64,000 nucleotides of DNA from Pelagibacteraceae bacterium AG-414-E02 (GTDB taxonomy: Bacteria > Pseudomonadota > Alphaproteobacteria > Pelagibacterales > Pelagibacteraceae). The notes under the pieces were generated by a model. It was not told the DNA's origin. It saw only the letters and a program-made list of their open reading frames with translations, and ran no database searches. The DNA lies in contig QCLK01000002.1 of NCBI GenBank assembly GCA_003214615.1, positions 62,001 to 126,000 on the forward strand. Direction: 5' to 3'. The position numbers were made by a program, and so were the translations under genes. Positions 33,992 to 42,662 of the stretch are shown here, piece after piece; position 1 is the first letter of the stretch, and every line of letters begins with the position of its first letter.

Positions 33992-34552
33992 TTATTTTTG
34001 GTTAACTTTGCTTGAAAAAAGATCCAAGTCTTTTTTTATTAAAGTTGATATGCAGTCAACTATATTATCTGCAACTTTGGAGATATTTTGTTTTTCTTCA
34101 ATAGAGAAATTATCTAATACATGGTCAGCACCTGTTGAATTTTTTTTAGGGCGACCAATACCTATTCTTATACGGGTATAATTTTTTCCTATATTTTTAT
34201 CTAAAGATTCAATTCCATTGTGGCCAGCATTACCTCCTCCAAATTTAACTTTAATTTTCCCAATATCGATATCCATATCGTCATGAAATACAAAAACATT
34301 TTTTGCATCTATTTTAAAATAATCTATGAGTTCTTTTATGCATATCCCAGAATTATTCATAAATGTCAGAGGTTTTATTGCGTAAACTTTTTGTTCTTCG
34401 ATTTGTCCTGTTGTTAATAAACCTTTAAATTTCGGTTTTTGCTTTGAGAGCTTAAATTTACTATTTATAGAGTCAATCAAAAGAAATCCAACGTTGTGTC
34501 GATTATTAGAATTATTTGGATTTGGATTTCCTAAGCCTACAAGTAGAAGCAT
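33992..34552 (-). CDS. pth: Peptidyl-tRNA hydrolase
   Basis: 186 residues. GLGNPNPNNSNNRHNVGFLLID has the catalytic His, FMNNSG the Asn loop, FVFHDDMDIDIGKIKVKFGGGNAGHNGIESL the second conserved block with the catalytic Asp. It frees tRNA from stalled peptidyl-tRNA. It lies between rplY and ychF in the common order. The C-terminus is slightly longer and Lys-rich. Confidence 0.95.
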   Translation of the reverse strand: MLLLVGLGNPNPNNSNNRHNVGFLLIDSINSKFKLSKQKPKFKGLLTTGQIEEQKVYAIKPLTFMNNSGICIKELIDYFKIDAKNVFVFHDDMDIDIGKIKVKFGGGNAGHNGIESLDKNIGKNYTRIRIGIGRPKKNSTGADHVLDNFSIEEKQNISKVADNIVDCISTLIKKDLDLFSSKVNQK

Positions 34553-34572
34553 ATTAAATAATTTGTCCTATT

Positions 34573-35337
34573 TTATTTCTTTTTGGTTTCTTTTTCTTTA
34601 CCAGAAGATTGACCTTTATCAGCTGCTGCTTTGGGCTTATCGTCAGCAGGTTTACCTGTTTTTTCTTTAACATCGTCTGCTTTTTTCTCTTCTCCCTCAG
34701 TAGTTCCTTCTGTTTCGGTACCTTCAGCAGGCGTTTCTCCCTCTGCAGCTGCCTCTTCAGTTTTTTCTGGTTCTACCAAGATAGTTGGAGAAGCCACAGT
34801 AGCAATTACAAAATCTCTATCAGTAATTGTTGGCAAAACATTTTCTGGGAGTTTTACAGATGATATTTTAAGACTGCTATTAATTTCTGTATTATCTAAA
34901 TCTACAATTATTTCATCAGGGATATTTTCTGCCGGACATTTTAACTCTACTTTTCTTCTTACAATATTTAAAACTCCTCCTTTTTTTAATCCTGGAGATT
35001 TTTCTGAGTTAATGAATTTTACAGGGATTTCCAAATTTAATTTTGATCCTTTAACAATTCTGATAAAATCAATATGTATTGGCTCATCTGATATTGGATC
35101 GTAAGAAATATCTCTAGGAAGTACTTTTTGTTGACTTCCGTCAATATCTAAATCAAAAACTTTTGATAAAAAAGTTTTTGTTTTTATAATGTCTTTAAGA
35201 TGAGATTTATTAAGACTTATATTAATATTATTTTCTTTTCCACCGTATAATACCGCAGGTATAAAGCCGTCAGATCTTAGCTTATTTATCTGTCCAGTGG
35301 ACGTGGTAGTTCTCTTTATGGCTTTTAAAATATTCAT
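34573..35337 (-). CDS. rplY: 50S ribosomal protein L25 (Ctc form) with long low-complexity tail
   Basis: 254 residues from the ATG at 35337 (MNILKAIKRT). The track start at 35424 overlaps prs and is rejected. The 5S rRNA-binding domain has STGQINKLRSDGFIPAVLYGG and the TL5/Ctc domain has EIPVKFINSEKSPGLKKGGVLNIV. From about residue 190 the sequence becomes a low-complexity tail of Glu, Ala, Thr and Lys (TEEAAAEGETPAEG, then a Lys-rich end). It is placed in the usual prs-rplY-pth order. Confidence 0.92.
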   Translation of the reverse strand: MNILKAIKRTTTSTGQINKLRSDGFIPAVLYGGKENNINISLNKSHLKDIIKTKTFLSKVFDLDIDGSQQKVLPRDISYDPISDEPIHIDFIRIVKGSKLNLEIPVKFINSEKSPGLKKGGVLNIVRRKVELKCPAENIPDEIIVDLDNTEINSSLKISSVKLPENVLPTITDRDFVIATVASPTILVEPEKTEEAAAEGETPAEGTETEGTTEGEEKKADDVKEKTGKPADDKPKAAADKGQSSGKEKETKKK

Positions 35338-35386
35338 GAATTGGAAATGTGGTTTTATATTATGTTTGAAAAAAAAACAAGTAAAA

Positions 35387-36319
35387 TTATTTAAAAAGGC
35401 TTGAAACTGACGTAGAGTTTGCAATTCTTTTCATAGCTTCCGAAATCATTGGTGCAATAGAAATTATTTCTATCTTTCTGCTTCTTGCAATTTTTTTGGA
35501 ATTATCAATTGTATCTGTAGTTACTAATTTTTTAATTTGAGACTTTTCTATCTTACTTACTGCCTCTCCACTTAGCACTGCGTGAGTAATATAAACATAA
35601 ACATCTTTTGCCCCTTTATCTTTTAGAGCTTTTACTGCGTTAACAATTGTTCCTCCTGTGTCTATTATATCATCCACAATTACACAATTTTTACCTTTTA
35701 CATTTCCAACAATATTCATTACTTCTGATTTTCCTGGAGCTGGTCTTCTTTTGTCAATTATAGCGATGCTAGAGTTTATTCTTCTACTAAGGGCTCTTGT
35801 TCTTTCCACACCACCAACATCTGGGGCAACACAAATTAAATTATTTAATTTCATTTTATTTTTTATATGTCTTGCAAAAATAGGTGTTGCAAATAAATTA
35901 TCTACAGGAATGTCAAAAAAACCTTGAATTTGACCTGCGTGCAAATCGACACTTAAAATTCTATTTGCTCCAGCATTTGTAATAAGATTTGAAACCAATT
36001 TTGCCGATATTGCTGTTCTTGGAACTACTTTTCTGTCTTGTCTTGCATATCCAAAGTAAGGAATTACTGCAGTGATATTTTTAGCAGAAGATCTTCTTAG
36101 TGCATCAATACAAATTAAAAGCTCCATTAAATTATCGTTTGCTGGTGTAGAAGTTGATTGAACTACGAATATACTGTTTCCACGAATATTTTCATTAATT
36201 TCTATGTAAACCTCTCCATCCGCAAATCTTTTGATATTTGAATTAACCAATTTTAGCTTGAGTTGTCTTGCTATGTCTTTACATAATTTTGAATTACTTG
36301 TGCCAGCAAGAACTTTCAT
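35387..36319 (-). CDS. prs: Ribose-phosphate pyrophosphokinase
   Basis: 310 residues. ATP-binding GNSIFVVQSTSTPANDNLMELL, the flexible loop PYFGYARQDRK and the PRPP loop CVIVDDIIDTGGTIVNA are complete. It makes PRPP for purine, pyrimidine, His and Trp synthesis. Length is normal. The start has a candidate promoter directly upstream and a dyad covering its -10 box. Confidence 0.96.
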   Translation of the reverse strand: MKVLAGTSNSKLCKDIARQLKLKLVNSNIKRFADGEVYIEINENIRGNSIFVVQSTSTPANDNLMELLICIDALRRSSAKNITAVIPYFGYARQDRKVVPRTAISAKLVSNLITNAGANRILSVDLHAGQIQGFFDIPVDNLFATPIFARHIKNKMKLNNLICVAPDVGGVERTRALSRRINSSIAIIDKRRPAPGKSEVMNIVGNVKGKNCVIVDDIIDTGGTIVNAVKALKDKGAKDVYVYITHAVLSGEAVSKIEKSQIKKLVTTDTIDNSKKIARSRKIEIISIAPMISEAMKRIANSTSVSSLFK

Positions 36320-36324
36320 ATGAT

Positions 36325-36358
36325 AAGTTGTTTATACAACTTTATTTTTACTTTTCAA
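36325..36358 (-). promoter_or_regulatory. Candidate prs promoter with a dyad over the -10 box
   Basis: On the minus strand TTGAAA (36358-36353), a 16-bp spacer and TATAAA (36336-36331) precede the prs ATG at 36319. A perfect 7-bp inverted repeat AAGTTGT-TTAT-ACAACTT (36325-36342) covers the -10 box. The predicted start is about 5 nt from the ATG. Could be an operator; no U-tract suggests termination. Confidence 0.35.
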
Positions 36359-36375
36359 TTTAATTAAACATTTAA

Positions 36376-37137
36376 TTAAGTCATTAATATGACGGAAATA
36401 CACCTTCCATAATCTTTCTCTTTTTCAACACATGATCTTCTATAACTGTAAAAAAAATCCCTTTTAGAAAAGGTGTCTATTTCAATATTTTCTACATTTT
36501 TGATTCCCAGATTGGATATTTCATCATTTATAAAAGCTCTTAGATCAAAAAAAAATTTATTATCATTAGTTTTTTCAAAAAAATATTTGTTCCTAGGATT
36601 TTGATTAGTAAATCTATTGTAAAAATCAATTTTTACTTCATAGCTTTCTTTTTTTATACATGGCCCAATTACGGCAATTAATTCATTTAAATCAGAATTT
36701 AGTTCTTTAAATTTCTTAACAGTATTTTTTACTACACCATTAAAAGCACCCTTCCATCCAGAGTGTATACATCCAATTATTTTTTTTTTAGGTTCGTACA
36801 ATAAAATAGGCGCACAATCAGCAGCAAGTATACCGATTGCAACATTTTTAATTTTTGTAACTATTGCATCTCCTGATAATTTATTTTTTATGCTCTTTTC
36901 ATTTTCAAAAAATATAACATGGTTGCTATGTTTTTGATTTAAAGTTATTAACGATTCTTTTTTACAACCAACTTCACGACTCACCAATTCAAGGTTTTTT
37001 ATAACATTTTTTTTTTCATCATTTGAGCCTATTCCACAATTCAAACTTTCATAAATTCCTTTTGAAAAACCATTTTTTCTTGAAAAAAAACAATGTTTTA
37101 TATTTTTAAATTTTTGCAATTTTTCTGAATAAAACAT
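36376..37137 (-). CDS. pgeF: PgeF/YfiH family (laccase-domain) protein
   Basis: 253 residues of the multicopper-like domain. NQKHSNHV, IGILAADCAPILLYEP and IGCIHSGWKGAFNGVVKNT carry the zinc-binding His and Cys of the family. Members act as purine nucleoside phosphorylase and remove unwanted L-Ser-containing peptidoglycan precursors. It follows midA by 2 bp in the common lgt-midA-pgeF order. Confidence 0.88.
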   Translation of the reverse strand: MFYSEKLQKFKNIKHCFFSRKNGFSKGIYESLNCGIGSNDEKKNVIKNLELVSREVGCKKESLITLNQKHSNHVIFFENEKSIKNKLSGDAIVTKIKNVAIGILAADCAPILLYEPKKKIIGCIHSGWKGAFNGVVKNTVKKFKELNSDLNELIAVIGPCIKKESYEVKIDFYNRFTNQNPRNKYFFEKTNDNKFFFDLRAFINDEISNLGIKNVENIEIDTFSKRDFFYSYRRSCVEKEKDYGRCISVILMT

Positions 37138-37139
37138 TA

Positions 37140-38204
37140 TTAAAACCCCAAAGAAAACTTTCCGTCTTTTTTTTGCGCAAAAAGAACTTTAAATAAATCG
37201 CCCATTTCTCTAGAGTCTAATAATCTTTTTATTCTATAGTACATATTTGCTTTTGATTTAAATGTCATTTTTTGGGATAAAATATTTGCTCTTTCTAAAA
37301 TACCCATTTTTTGCAAAAATTCCCTTTGCGTTACAATTTTTTTTACGTTTAAATTATTTTTTCTTAAAATTTTATTGAACAGGGCAAAATTTACAAGTGA
37401 TGTAATATCTGAGTTACCAACTTGGGAAAAAATATTTTTATATCTGTGTTTCATGACAGATTGCAAAGTATTTTGGTTTTTATCTAAAATATATCCGTAA
37501 TCAAAAGCCAAAAGGCACCCATTAAATTTATGTATTTTTTTTGATATGATTTTTAAATATTCAATTGCTTCTATTGGATATTCAATCATATTTTTTGAAG
37601 AAGACAAATTAATTATGTCATTGTATTGAATTAATTTTTTACTTATCTTTTTATATAAAAACTTTAAATTTTCCTTGTTATTTGATAGAGCAACGTGCTT
37701 TTCAAATAACAAATTTCCTTTTTTATATATTTGTTTGATGGGCAAAGAATCAAAAAATTCATTTCCGAAAAAAATTATTGGTCCATAATTAATATTATTT
37801 ATACTGTTGATCCATTTTACCTTACTATTTTTAATTTTATTATTTTGAATTTTTTTTAACTTGCCGCTTATTTCTAGTAGATTTATTTCTAAACAATTAT
37901 AGAAAGCTTTAAATTTTTTAAATGTTTTCAATAAATTATTGCATAATGATCCTTCGCCAGGTCCGAGTTCGACAATTATAATTTTTTTGGGTTTTCCTAA
38001 ATACTCCCAGTAAGCAACACACCATACAGCTATCATTTCTCCAAATAAATTTGATATTAATGGAGAAGTAATAAAATCCCCTTCTGTACCGAAAGGATTT
38101 TTTTTCATATAATAGCCAAACTTCTTATCATACAGAACCATGTTGATAAATTTATCCAAAGGGATAGATTCTTGCTTTTTAAAAATATCAATTATTTTGT
38201 TCAT
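37140..38204 (-). CDS. SAM-dependent methyltransferase, MidA/NDUFAF7 family
   Basis: 354 residues. The SAM loop is VELGPGEGSLCNNLL, with DFITSPLISNLFGEMIAVW before it and IIFFGNEFFDSLPIKQI after it, which form the DUF185 signature. The mitochondrial member dimethylates Arg85 of a complex I subunit and is needed for complex I assembly. That role here is inferred from the family. Overlaps lgt by 17 bp. Confidence 0.85.
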   Translation of the reverse strand: MNKIIDIFKKQESIPLDKFINMVLYDKKFGYYMKKNPFGTEGDFITSPLISNLFGEMIAVWCVAYWEYLGKPKKIIIVELGPGEGSLCNNLLKTFKKFKAFYNCLEINLLEISGKLKKIQNNKIKNSKVKWINSINNINYGPIIFFGNEFFDSLPIKQIYKKGNLLFEKHVALSNNKENLKFLYKKISKKLIQYNDIINLSSSKNMIEYPIEAIEYLKIISKKIHKFNGCLLAFDYGYILDKNQNTLQSVMKHRYKNIFSQVGNSDITSLVNFALFNKILRKNNLNVKKIVTQREFLQKMGILERANILSQKMTFKSKANMYYRIKRLLDSREMGDLFKVLFAQKKDGKFSLGF

Positions 38205-38988
38205 TTTTTTTTATAAAGAAAATTATAAAAATTCCAGTTAGAAAAGTTACTACACTTAAAAACATTCCCATTGAAATATAACTATAAATATAACCAATAT
38301 GTTGATCTGGTTCTCGAAAAATTTCTGAAAATGTTCTTAAAATTGAATATAAAATTAAAAATATCGCAGATACATATCCAGTTTTTAGTAATAATTTTTT
38401 TTTTAAAGCAAAAAAGTTTATTAAAATAAAAAGCACAACTCCTTCTAATAAGGCTTCATAAATTTGTGATGGATGTCTTCCAAAGTTTCCAGTTTCAGGA
38501 AAAATTATTGCCCATGGCATGGAAGATGCTTTCCCATAAAGTTCTCCATTTATAAAATTAGCTATTCTTCCTAAAAAAAGACCTATCGGTGTTACGCAGG
38601 CAACGATATCAGTAAATTTTAAAAAGTTAACTTTTTTGATTTTTGAGAAAAAATATGTTGCAACTATTACACCGATCAAACCGCCATGGAAAGACATCCC
38701 GCCGTGCCAAACTTTGAAAATTTCTAGAATATTTTGACTGTAATAACCAAAATTATAAAGGACTATATATCCCAGTCTTCCCCCCAAGATTATTCCAATT
38801 ATCAAATATATTATTAGATCATCAAATTCAGAGGGTTTAATCGTTTTATCAGTACATTTATCATTTTTAATTATTTTAATTGCATATAACCAACCCAGTA
38901 TTATCCCGAGAATATAGGCTATGGAATACCATTTAATTTGAAAAAAACCCAAATCTATAAATACTGGATTAAAATTATGAACCATCAT
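38188..38988 (-). CDS. lgt: Prolipoprotein diacylglyceryl transferase
   Basis: About 266 residues, seven helices. The essential segments are HGGMSFHGGLIGV and GRIANFINGELYGK, with RHPSQIYEALLEGV near the active site. It adds the diacylglyceryl group to lipoprotein Cys. The track start at 38994 is a TTG; ATGs at 38988 and 38985 are better. It is divergent from ubiK across about 60 bp. Confidence 0.93.
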   Translation of the reverse strand: MMVHNFNPVFIDLGFFQIKWYSIAYILGIILGWLYAIKIIKNDKCTDKTIKPSEFDDLIIYLIIGIILGGRLGYIVLYNFGYYSQNILEIFKVWHGGMSFHGGLIGVIVATYFFSKIKKVNFLKFTDIVACVTPIGLFLGRIANFINGELYGKASSMPWAIIFPETGNFGRHPSQIYEALLEGVVLFILINFFALKKKLLLKTGYVSAIFLILYSILRTFSEIFREPDQHIGYIYSYISMGMFLSVVTFLTGIFIIFFIKKNEQNN

Positions 38989-39048
38989 TTGCAAAAAAAG
39001 ATTTATTTAACAATTGAATTAAAATAACTTAAAGATATTTAAAAATAT

Positions 39049-39291
39049 ATGGAAAAATATAATAAGTTAATAAGAAATATAACAGAATTGATAGAAAAAG
39101 GTTTATTCACTTCTAAAGATTTGAAAAAAGAAGTGGAAGATTCGCTAAAATTTAAAATTGAAAGTATTACTAATAAATTGAACCTTGTTTCCAGGGAGGA
39201 GTTTGAAGTACAAAAAAAAATCATTGAAAAATTACAAAAGGATTTAATAAGAATAAAAGCAAAAAAAGTTAGAAAAAAATCAAAAAGGTAA
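39049..39291 (+). CDS. ubiK: Ubiquinone biosynthesis accessory factor UbiK (BMFP domain)
   Basis: 80 residues, all helical and charged. ESITNKLNLVSREEFEVQKKIIEKLQ is the BMFP/UbiK pattern (L-x-L-V-x-R-E-E-F-E-V-Q). It forms trimeric coiled coils and helps the aerobic ubiquinone complex with UbiJ. The divergent position from lgt is common in Alphaproteobacteria. The last 12 bp overlap the convergent sensor kinase. Slightly shorter than the usual about 90-100 residues. Confidence 0.82.
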   Translation: MEKYNKLIRNITELIEKGLFTSKDLKKEVEDSLKFKIESITNKLNLVSREEFEVQKKIIEKLQKDLIRIKAKKVRKKSKR

Positions 39292-40597
39292 AAAAATTCT
39301 AACTCTTAGGCCATTAAGGTGACTTTTTTCTAGAGAGATAGATCCTCCATGACTACGAATAATATCATTTGAAATTGAAAGACCCAGACCCACACCAGAT
39401 TTATTTTGACCTCTGCTTTTATCAATTCTATAAAAAGGTTTCATTATATTTTGATATTCATTTTCTGGTACACCCGGCCCATCGTCATCGATTAAAATTA
39501 CGACATTATTTGCAGTTTTTTTTTGTAAGAATTTCTACTTTTTTACCATATGATAGTCCGTTATCTATTAAATTAATTAAACATCTTCTAATTGAATTTG
39601 GGCGGACAGTAATTTCTAAATCGCCTTCAAACAATGTTTTGATTTTTTCACTATCATATTTTTTTGATATATCTTTAATTATTTTGTTTATATCAACTAA
39701 CTTTGTATTCTCATTTTTTTGATATTTAGCAAATTCTAGATATTCATTTAACATACGTTCCATCTCTTCAATATCATCGGACATTTTTTTTGCTAATTCT
39801 TGTTGTTTTATAAATGCTAGTTGCAATTTTAACCTAGTTAAAGGAGTTCTAAGATCATGACTTATCCCTGATAACATTTCTGATCGTTGATTTAAATGTA
39901 TTGTAATTCTTTTACTCATTCTATCAAACTCATAGGCTGCTTGCCTTATTTCCCTTGCACCCGAAGGTCTAAATCCTTTAATTGATTCTCCTTTTCCAAA
40001 TTTTTCTGCAGCTTTAGCCAAATTTACAATTGGTCTTGTTTGGTTTTTTAAAAAAACTATAGCTATGAAAATCAGTAAAAGACCTGGAAAAGTTATCCAA
40101 AGTGCAAATATCCTGGCTGAAGCCGGAGCAATTTTATCTTTTGGAAAAAAAATTTGTAAAAAACCATTTCCATATTTTATTTTTAAATATACCACTTCTT
40201 TGTATGATGTCGTATCAAACCAGTAAGAATTAGGAAAAGCAGACTTTAATTCTCTTCTTAAACTTCTATCCATTGGGCTATACCATCTTTCTGGTATTTT
40301 AGTGGGAAAAATTTCATTTTCTTTTAATCTAACTACAAAATCAAAATTTTTATTATATGTATCTAAAATTTCTTGCTTTGAAGTTTGGTCACTTTGGTAA
40401 ATTTCATATAAAGTTTTAACTTCACTAACTAGCGAGCGAGTCATACCTTTATTAGCTTTTATCCAAAGGCTATCAAAAAAAACTACAGTAATAATAACTT
40501 GCAACAATATTATTGGCGTGGCTACTATTATAAGGGATCTATAAAAGAGTCCTTTTGGTAGTATTTTTTTCACTAAATTATTCAATCCATAAAACAT
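39280..40597 (-). CDS. EnvZ-type sensor histidine kinase, frame broken at an A9 run
   Basis: The ATG at 40597 (MFYGLNNLVKKIL) overlaps the regulator gene; two membrane helices flank a periplasmic domain, then HAMP, the H-box SGISHDLRTPLTRLKL and N-box NLIDNGLSYG. The track ORF stops at 39506, just after the N-box. One base fewer in a run of nine A residues (39516-39524 on the plus strand) restores the frame, and the rest of the ATPase domain then reads DDDGPGVP and SGVGLGLSI and ends RVRIFLPF at 39280, 438 residues in all. Either a sequence or assembly indel, a real frameshift, or transcriptional slippage. Its 3' end overlaps ubiK by 12 bp. Confidence 0.8.
39516..39524 (-). other. A9 homopolymer at the kinase frame break
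   Basis: Nine T on the plus strand, read as A9 in the kinase mRNA. Nine A leads to TAA a few codons later; eight A gives the full ATPase domain. Such A runs are sites for polymerase slippage and for indel errors. Confidence 0.7.
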
Positions 40598-41255
40598 AAC
40601 CTGACCCTCTAATTGTTTGAAGATATTTTGGATTTTTTGGATGTAATTCAATTTTTTGTCTTAATCTTGTGATTATGACATCTATTGTTCTTTCTTTAGA
40701 AATATTTATCAATTTCCCAATGTTATCTCTCGAAAAAACTTTACCTGGGGAACTAAGCATTTTTTCTAAAATTTTTTTCTCTTGTGGATTAATTTTTTTT
40801 ATTTCGTTATTAATTTTGATATTCATTTTTTTTAAATTTATTAGAGTTTTACCAATATATATTTCTTCGGGCAAAGCTATTTCTTTTGTTTTGTTTAGAA
40901 TGTTCTTGATTCTAAGCAAAAGCTCTTTAGGTTCAAATGGTTTTCCAAGATAATCATCCGCGCCTAATTCTAGACCTTTTATTCTATCTCTCGTTTCCCC
41001 TTTTGCAGTTAAAAGGATTATTGGAGTAGAAATATTTTTTTTAGTTTCTTTTGTTAAAGATAACCCGCTTTCTCCAGGCATCATTATATCAAAAATAAGT
41101 AAATCAAATTTTATAATTTTCAATTTTTGTTTTGCATCTATAGCATCTCTAGCGGTTGTTACTAAAAAATTATTTTCTTCAAGATATTGTTTTACAAGCT
41201 CTCTTATTTTGTCATCATCATCAACCATTAATAGGTGAAATAAATTTTTATTCAT
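40578..41255 (-). CDS. OmpR-family response regulator (PetR-like position)
   Basis: 225 residues. The receiver domain has the acidic pair VDDDD, phospho-acceptor D56 in LLIFDIMMP, the T of LLTAKG and K105 in LGKPFEP. The C-terminal winged helix has VFSRDNIGKLIN and the DNA-recognition helix RTIDVIITRLRQKIE. It overlaps the kinase (about 20 bp) and the MarR gene (8 bp), so the three form one operon. A MarR-OmpR pair is known as petP-petR in Rhodobacter capsulatus; that similarity is from gene order and family only. Confidence 0.9.
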   Translation of the reverse strand: MNKNLFHLLMVDDDDKIRELVKQYLEENNFLVTTARDAIDAKQKLKIIKFDLLIFDIMMPGESGLSLTKETKKNISTPIILLTAKGETRDRIKGLELGADDYLGKPFEPKELLLRIKNILNKTKEIALPEEIYIGKTLINLKKMNIKINNEIKKINPQEKKILEKMLSSPGKVFSRDNIGKLINISKERTIDVIITRLRQKIELHPKNPKYLQTIRGSGYVLWIE

Positions 41256-41685
41256 TTATAATTTTATCCAACACGTTTTTAAATTTTACAACTGAATCAG
41301 AGTCTGATTTTTTAAGCGCATTATAAATTCTTTTTTTTTGCTCAAAGAAAATTTCGTCAAAGAGTTTTTTACCTTTTTCATTTAAAAATATTAGTCTTTG
41401 TCTTGAATCAATTTCTCCTTTTTTAATAAGAATTGTTTTATTTTTTATCAAATCTCTCAGGACCCTATTTAAACTTTGTTTTGTAATTTTCAGTTTATTT
41501 AATAAACCAGAAACAGTTATTCCCGAATGTCTCTCTATTAAATGTAAAGCCCTATGGTGAGCAGTGCCGAAAGAATATTTTTTTAAAATTTTCTTAGGAT
41601 CCGAATATGTTTCTCTATATGCGTAAAAAATTTGTTCTATAAAATCTTTAATTTGGTCATCTTTTAAATATAATAAGTCTCTCAT
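41248..41685 (-). CDS. MarR-family transcriptional regulator (PetP-like position)
   Basis: 145 residues. The winged helix-turn-helix is GITVSGLLNKLKITKQSLNRVLRDL followed by the wing ILIKKGEIDSRQRLIFL, with the D-x-R-x5-L pattern of MarR proteins. MarR dimers bind palindromes near their own promoter. A perfect palindrome lies about 30 bp upstream of this gene, in the divergent spacer with ilvE. Confidence 0.9.
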   Translation of the reverse strand: MRDLLYLKDDQIKDFIEQIFYAYRETYSDPKKILKKYSFGTAHHRALHLIERHSGITVSGLLNKLKITKQSLNRVLRDLIKNKTILIKKGEIDSRQRLIFLNEKGKKLFDEIFFEQKKRIYNALKKSDSDSVVKFKNVLDKIINE

Positions 41686-41707
41686 AATCTATTTTGGGTC
41701 AGTTATA

Positions 41708-41736
41708 TTGACATATCTATCTAAGATAGATACTTT
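41708..41736 (+). promoter_or_regulatory. Candidate ilvE promoter with palindrome in the spacer
   Basis: TTGACA (41708-41713), a 17-bp spacer and TACTTT (41731-41736). The spacer is almost filled by the palindrome described separately. Leader of about 35 nt to the ATG at 41777. Confidence 0.5.
41714..41732. promoter_or_regulatory. Perfect 19-bp palindrome, likely MarR operator
   Basis: TATCTATCT-A-AGATAGATA: two 9-bp arms that are exact reverse complements around one base. It lies in the only spacer between the MarR gene and ilvE, and over the ilvE promoter. A dimeric regulator bound here would block RNA polymerase. The likely binder is the MarR protein next door. Confidence 0.6.
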
Positions 41737-41776
41737 TTTGAACTAAATAAATCAATTAAGATTAGTAAGTTTTTTT

Positions 41777-42655
41777 ATGGAAGCCGTACCCTTTGATAAA
41801 AGATCGGGAAAAATTTGGATTAATGGACAAGCAGTCAATTGGCCAGATGTAAAAATACATTTATTAAGCCATGGATTACATTATGCCAGCTGTGTTTTTG
41901 AGGGCGAACGAGTTTATGATGGTCAAATATTTAAACTCGAAGAACATACTGAAAGATTGTTTCATTCAGCTTCTAGAATGGGTTTTAAAATTCCATATAC
42001 ACAAGAACTATTAAATAAAGCCACTAAAGATATTGTAGCGATTCAAAAAATAAAAAATGGATATGTAAGGCCGATCGCGTGGAGAGGTAGTGAAATGATG
42101 GCAATTTCCGCTCAACAAACTAAAATAAATGTAGCAATTGCTGCTTGGGAGTGGGGGCCTTATTACGATATTAACAAGGGCATTAGATTAAATATATCAA
42201 AATGGAAAAGACCGGCGCCGGACACAATTCCATGTGATACCAAAGCTTCAGGTTTATATATGATTTGTACACTTTCAAAGCATGAGGCAGAAAGTAAAGG
42301 TTACACAGATTCAATGATGCTCGATTATCAAGGTAATATAGCCGAAGCTACTGGTGCAAATGTTTTTTTTAAAAATAAATCTGGGGAATTACACACTCCA
42401 GTTCCAGATTGTTTTTTGGACGGTATAACCAGAAGATGCATAATTGATATTGCAAAATCTAAAGGTATTAAAATTGTTGAAAGAAAAATTAAACCAGAAG
42501 AAATGTCTGATTTTGTGGGGTGCTTTTTAACTGGCACTGCAGCAGAAGTAACTCCAGTTTCTCAAATTGATAAATATAAGTTTAGTGTTTGTGATGTAAT
42601 TAAAGATTTATCAAAAAGCTATCAAGCCTTAGTAAGAAAAAAAACAGCGGCTTAA
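41777..42655 (+). CDS. ilvE: Branched-chain amino acid aminotransferase
   Basis: 292 residues of PLP fold type IV. The start GKIWINGQAVNWPD, HGLHYASCVFEGERVY, the PLP lysine in CDTKASGLYMICT and GNIAEATGANVFF are family signatures. It catalyses the last step of Leu, Ile and Val synthesis. It is divergent from the MarR-OmpR-kinase operon and probably controlled through the palindrome. Its end is 7 bp from the pgsA end. Confidence 0.93.
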   Translation: MEAVPFDKRSGKIWINGQAVNWPDVKIHLLSHGLHYASCVFEGERVYDGQIFKLEEHTERLFHSASRMGFKIPYTQELLNKATKDIVAIQKIKNGYVRPIAWRGSEMMAISAQQTKINVAIAAWEWGPYYDINKGIRLNISKWKRPAPDTIPCDTKASGLYMICTLSKHEAESKGYTDSMMLDYQGNIAEATGANVFFKNKSGELHTPVPDCFLDGITRRCIIDIAKSKGIKIVERKIKPEEMSDFVGCFLTGTAAEVTPVSQIDKYKFSVCDVIKDLSKSYQALVRKKTAA

Positions 42656-42662
42656 CATTTTT

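Noticed and set aside
34609-35104. Two plus-strand ORFs (84 and 157 aa) opposite rplY
   Set aside because: They are Ser/Phe/Val-rich mirror frames of the low-complexity L25 coding sequence with no start signal or context.
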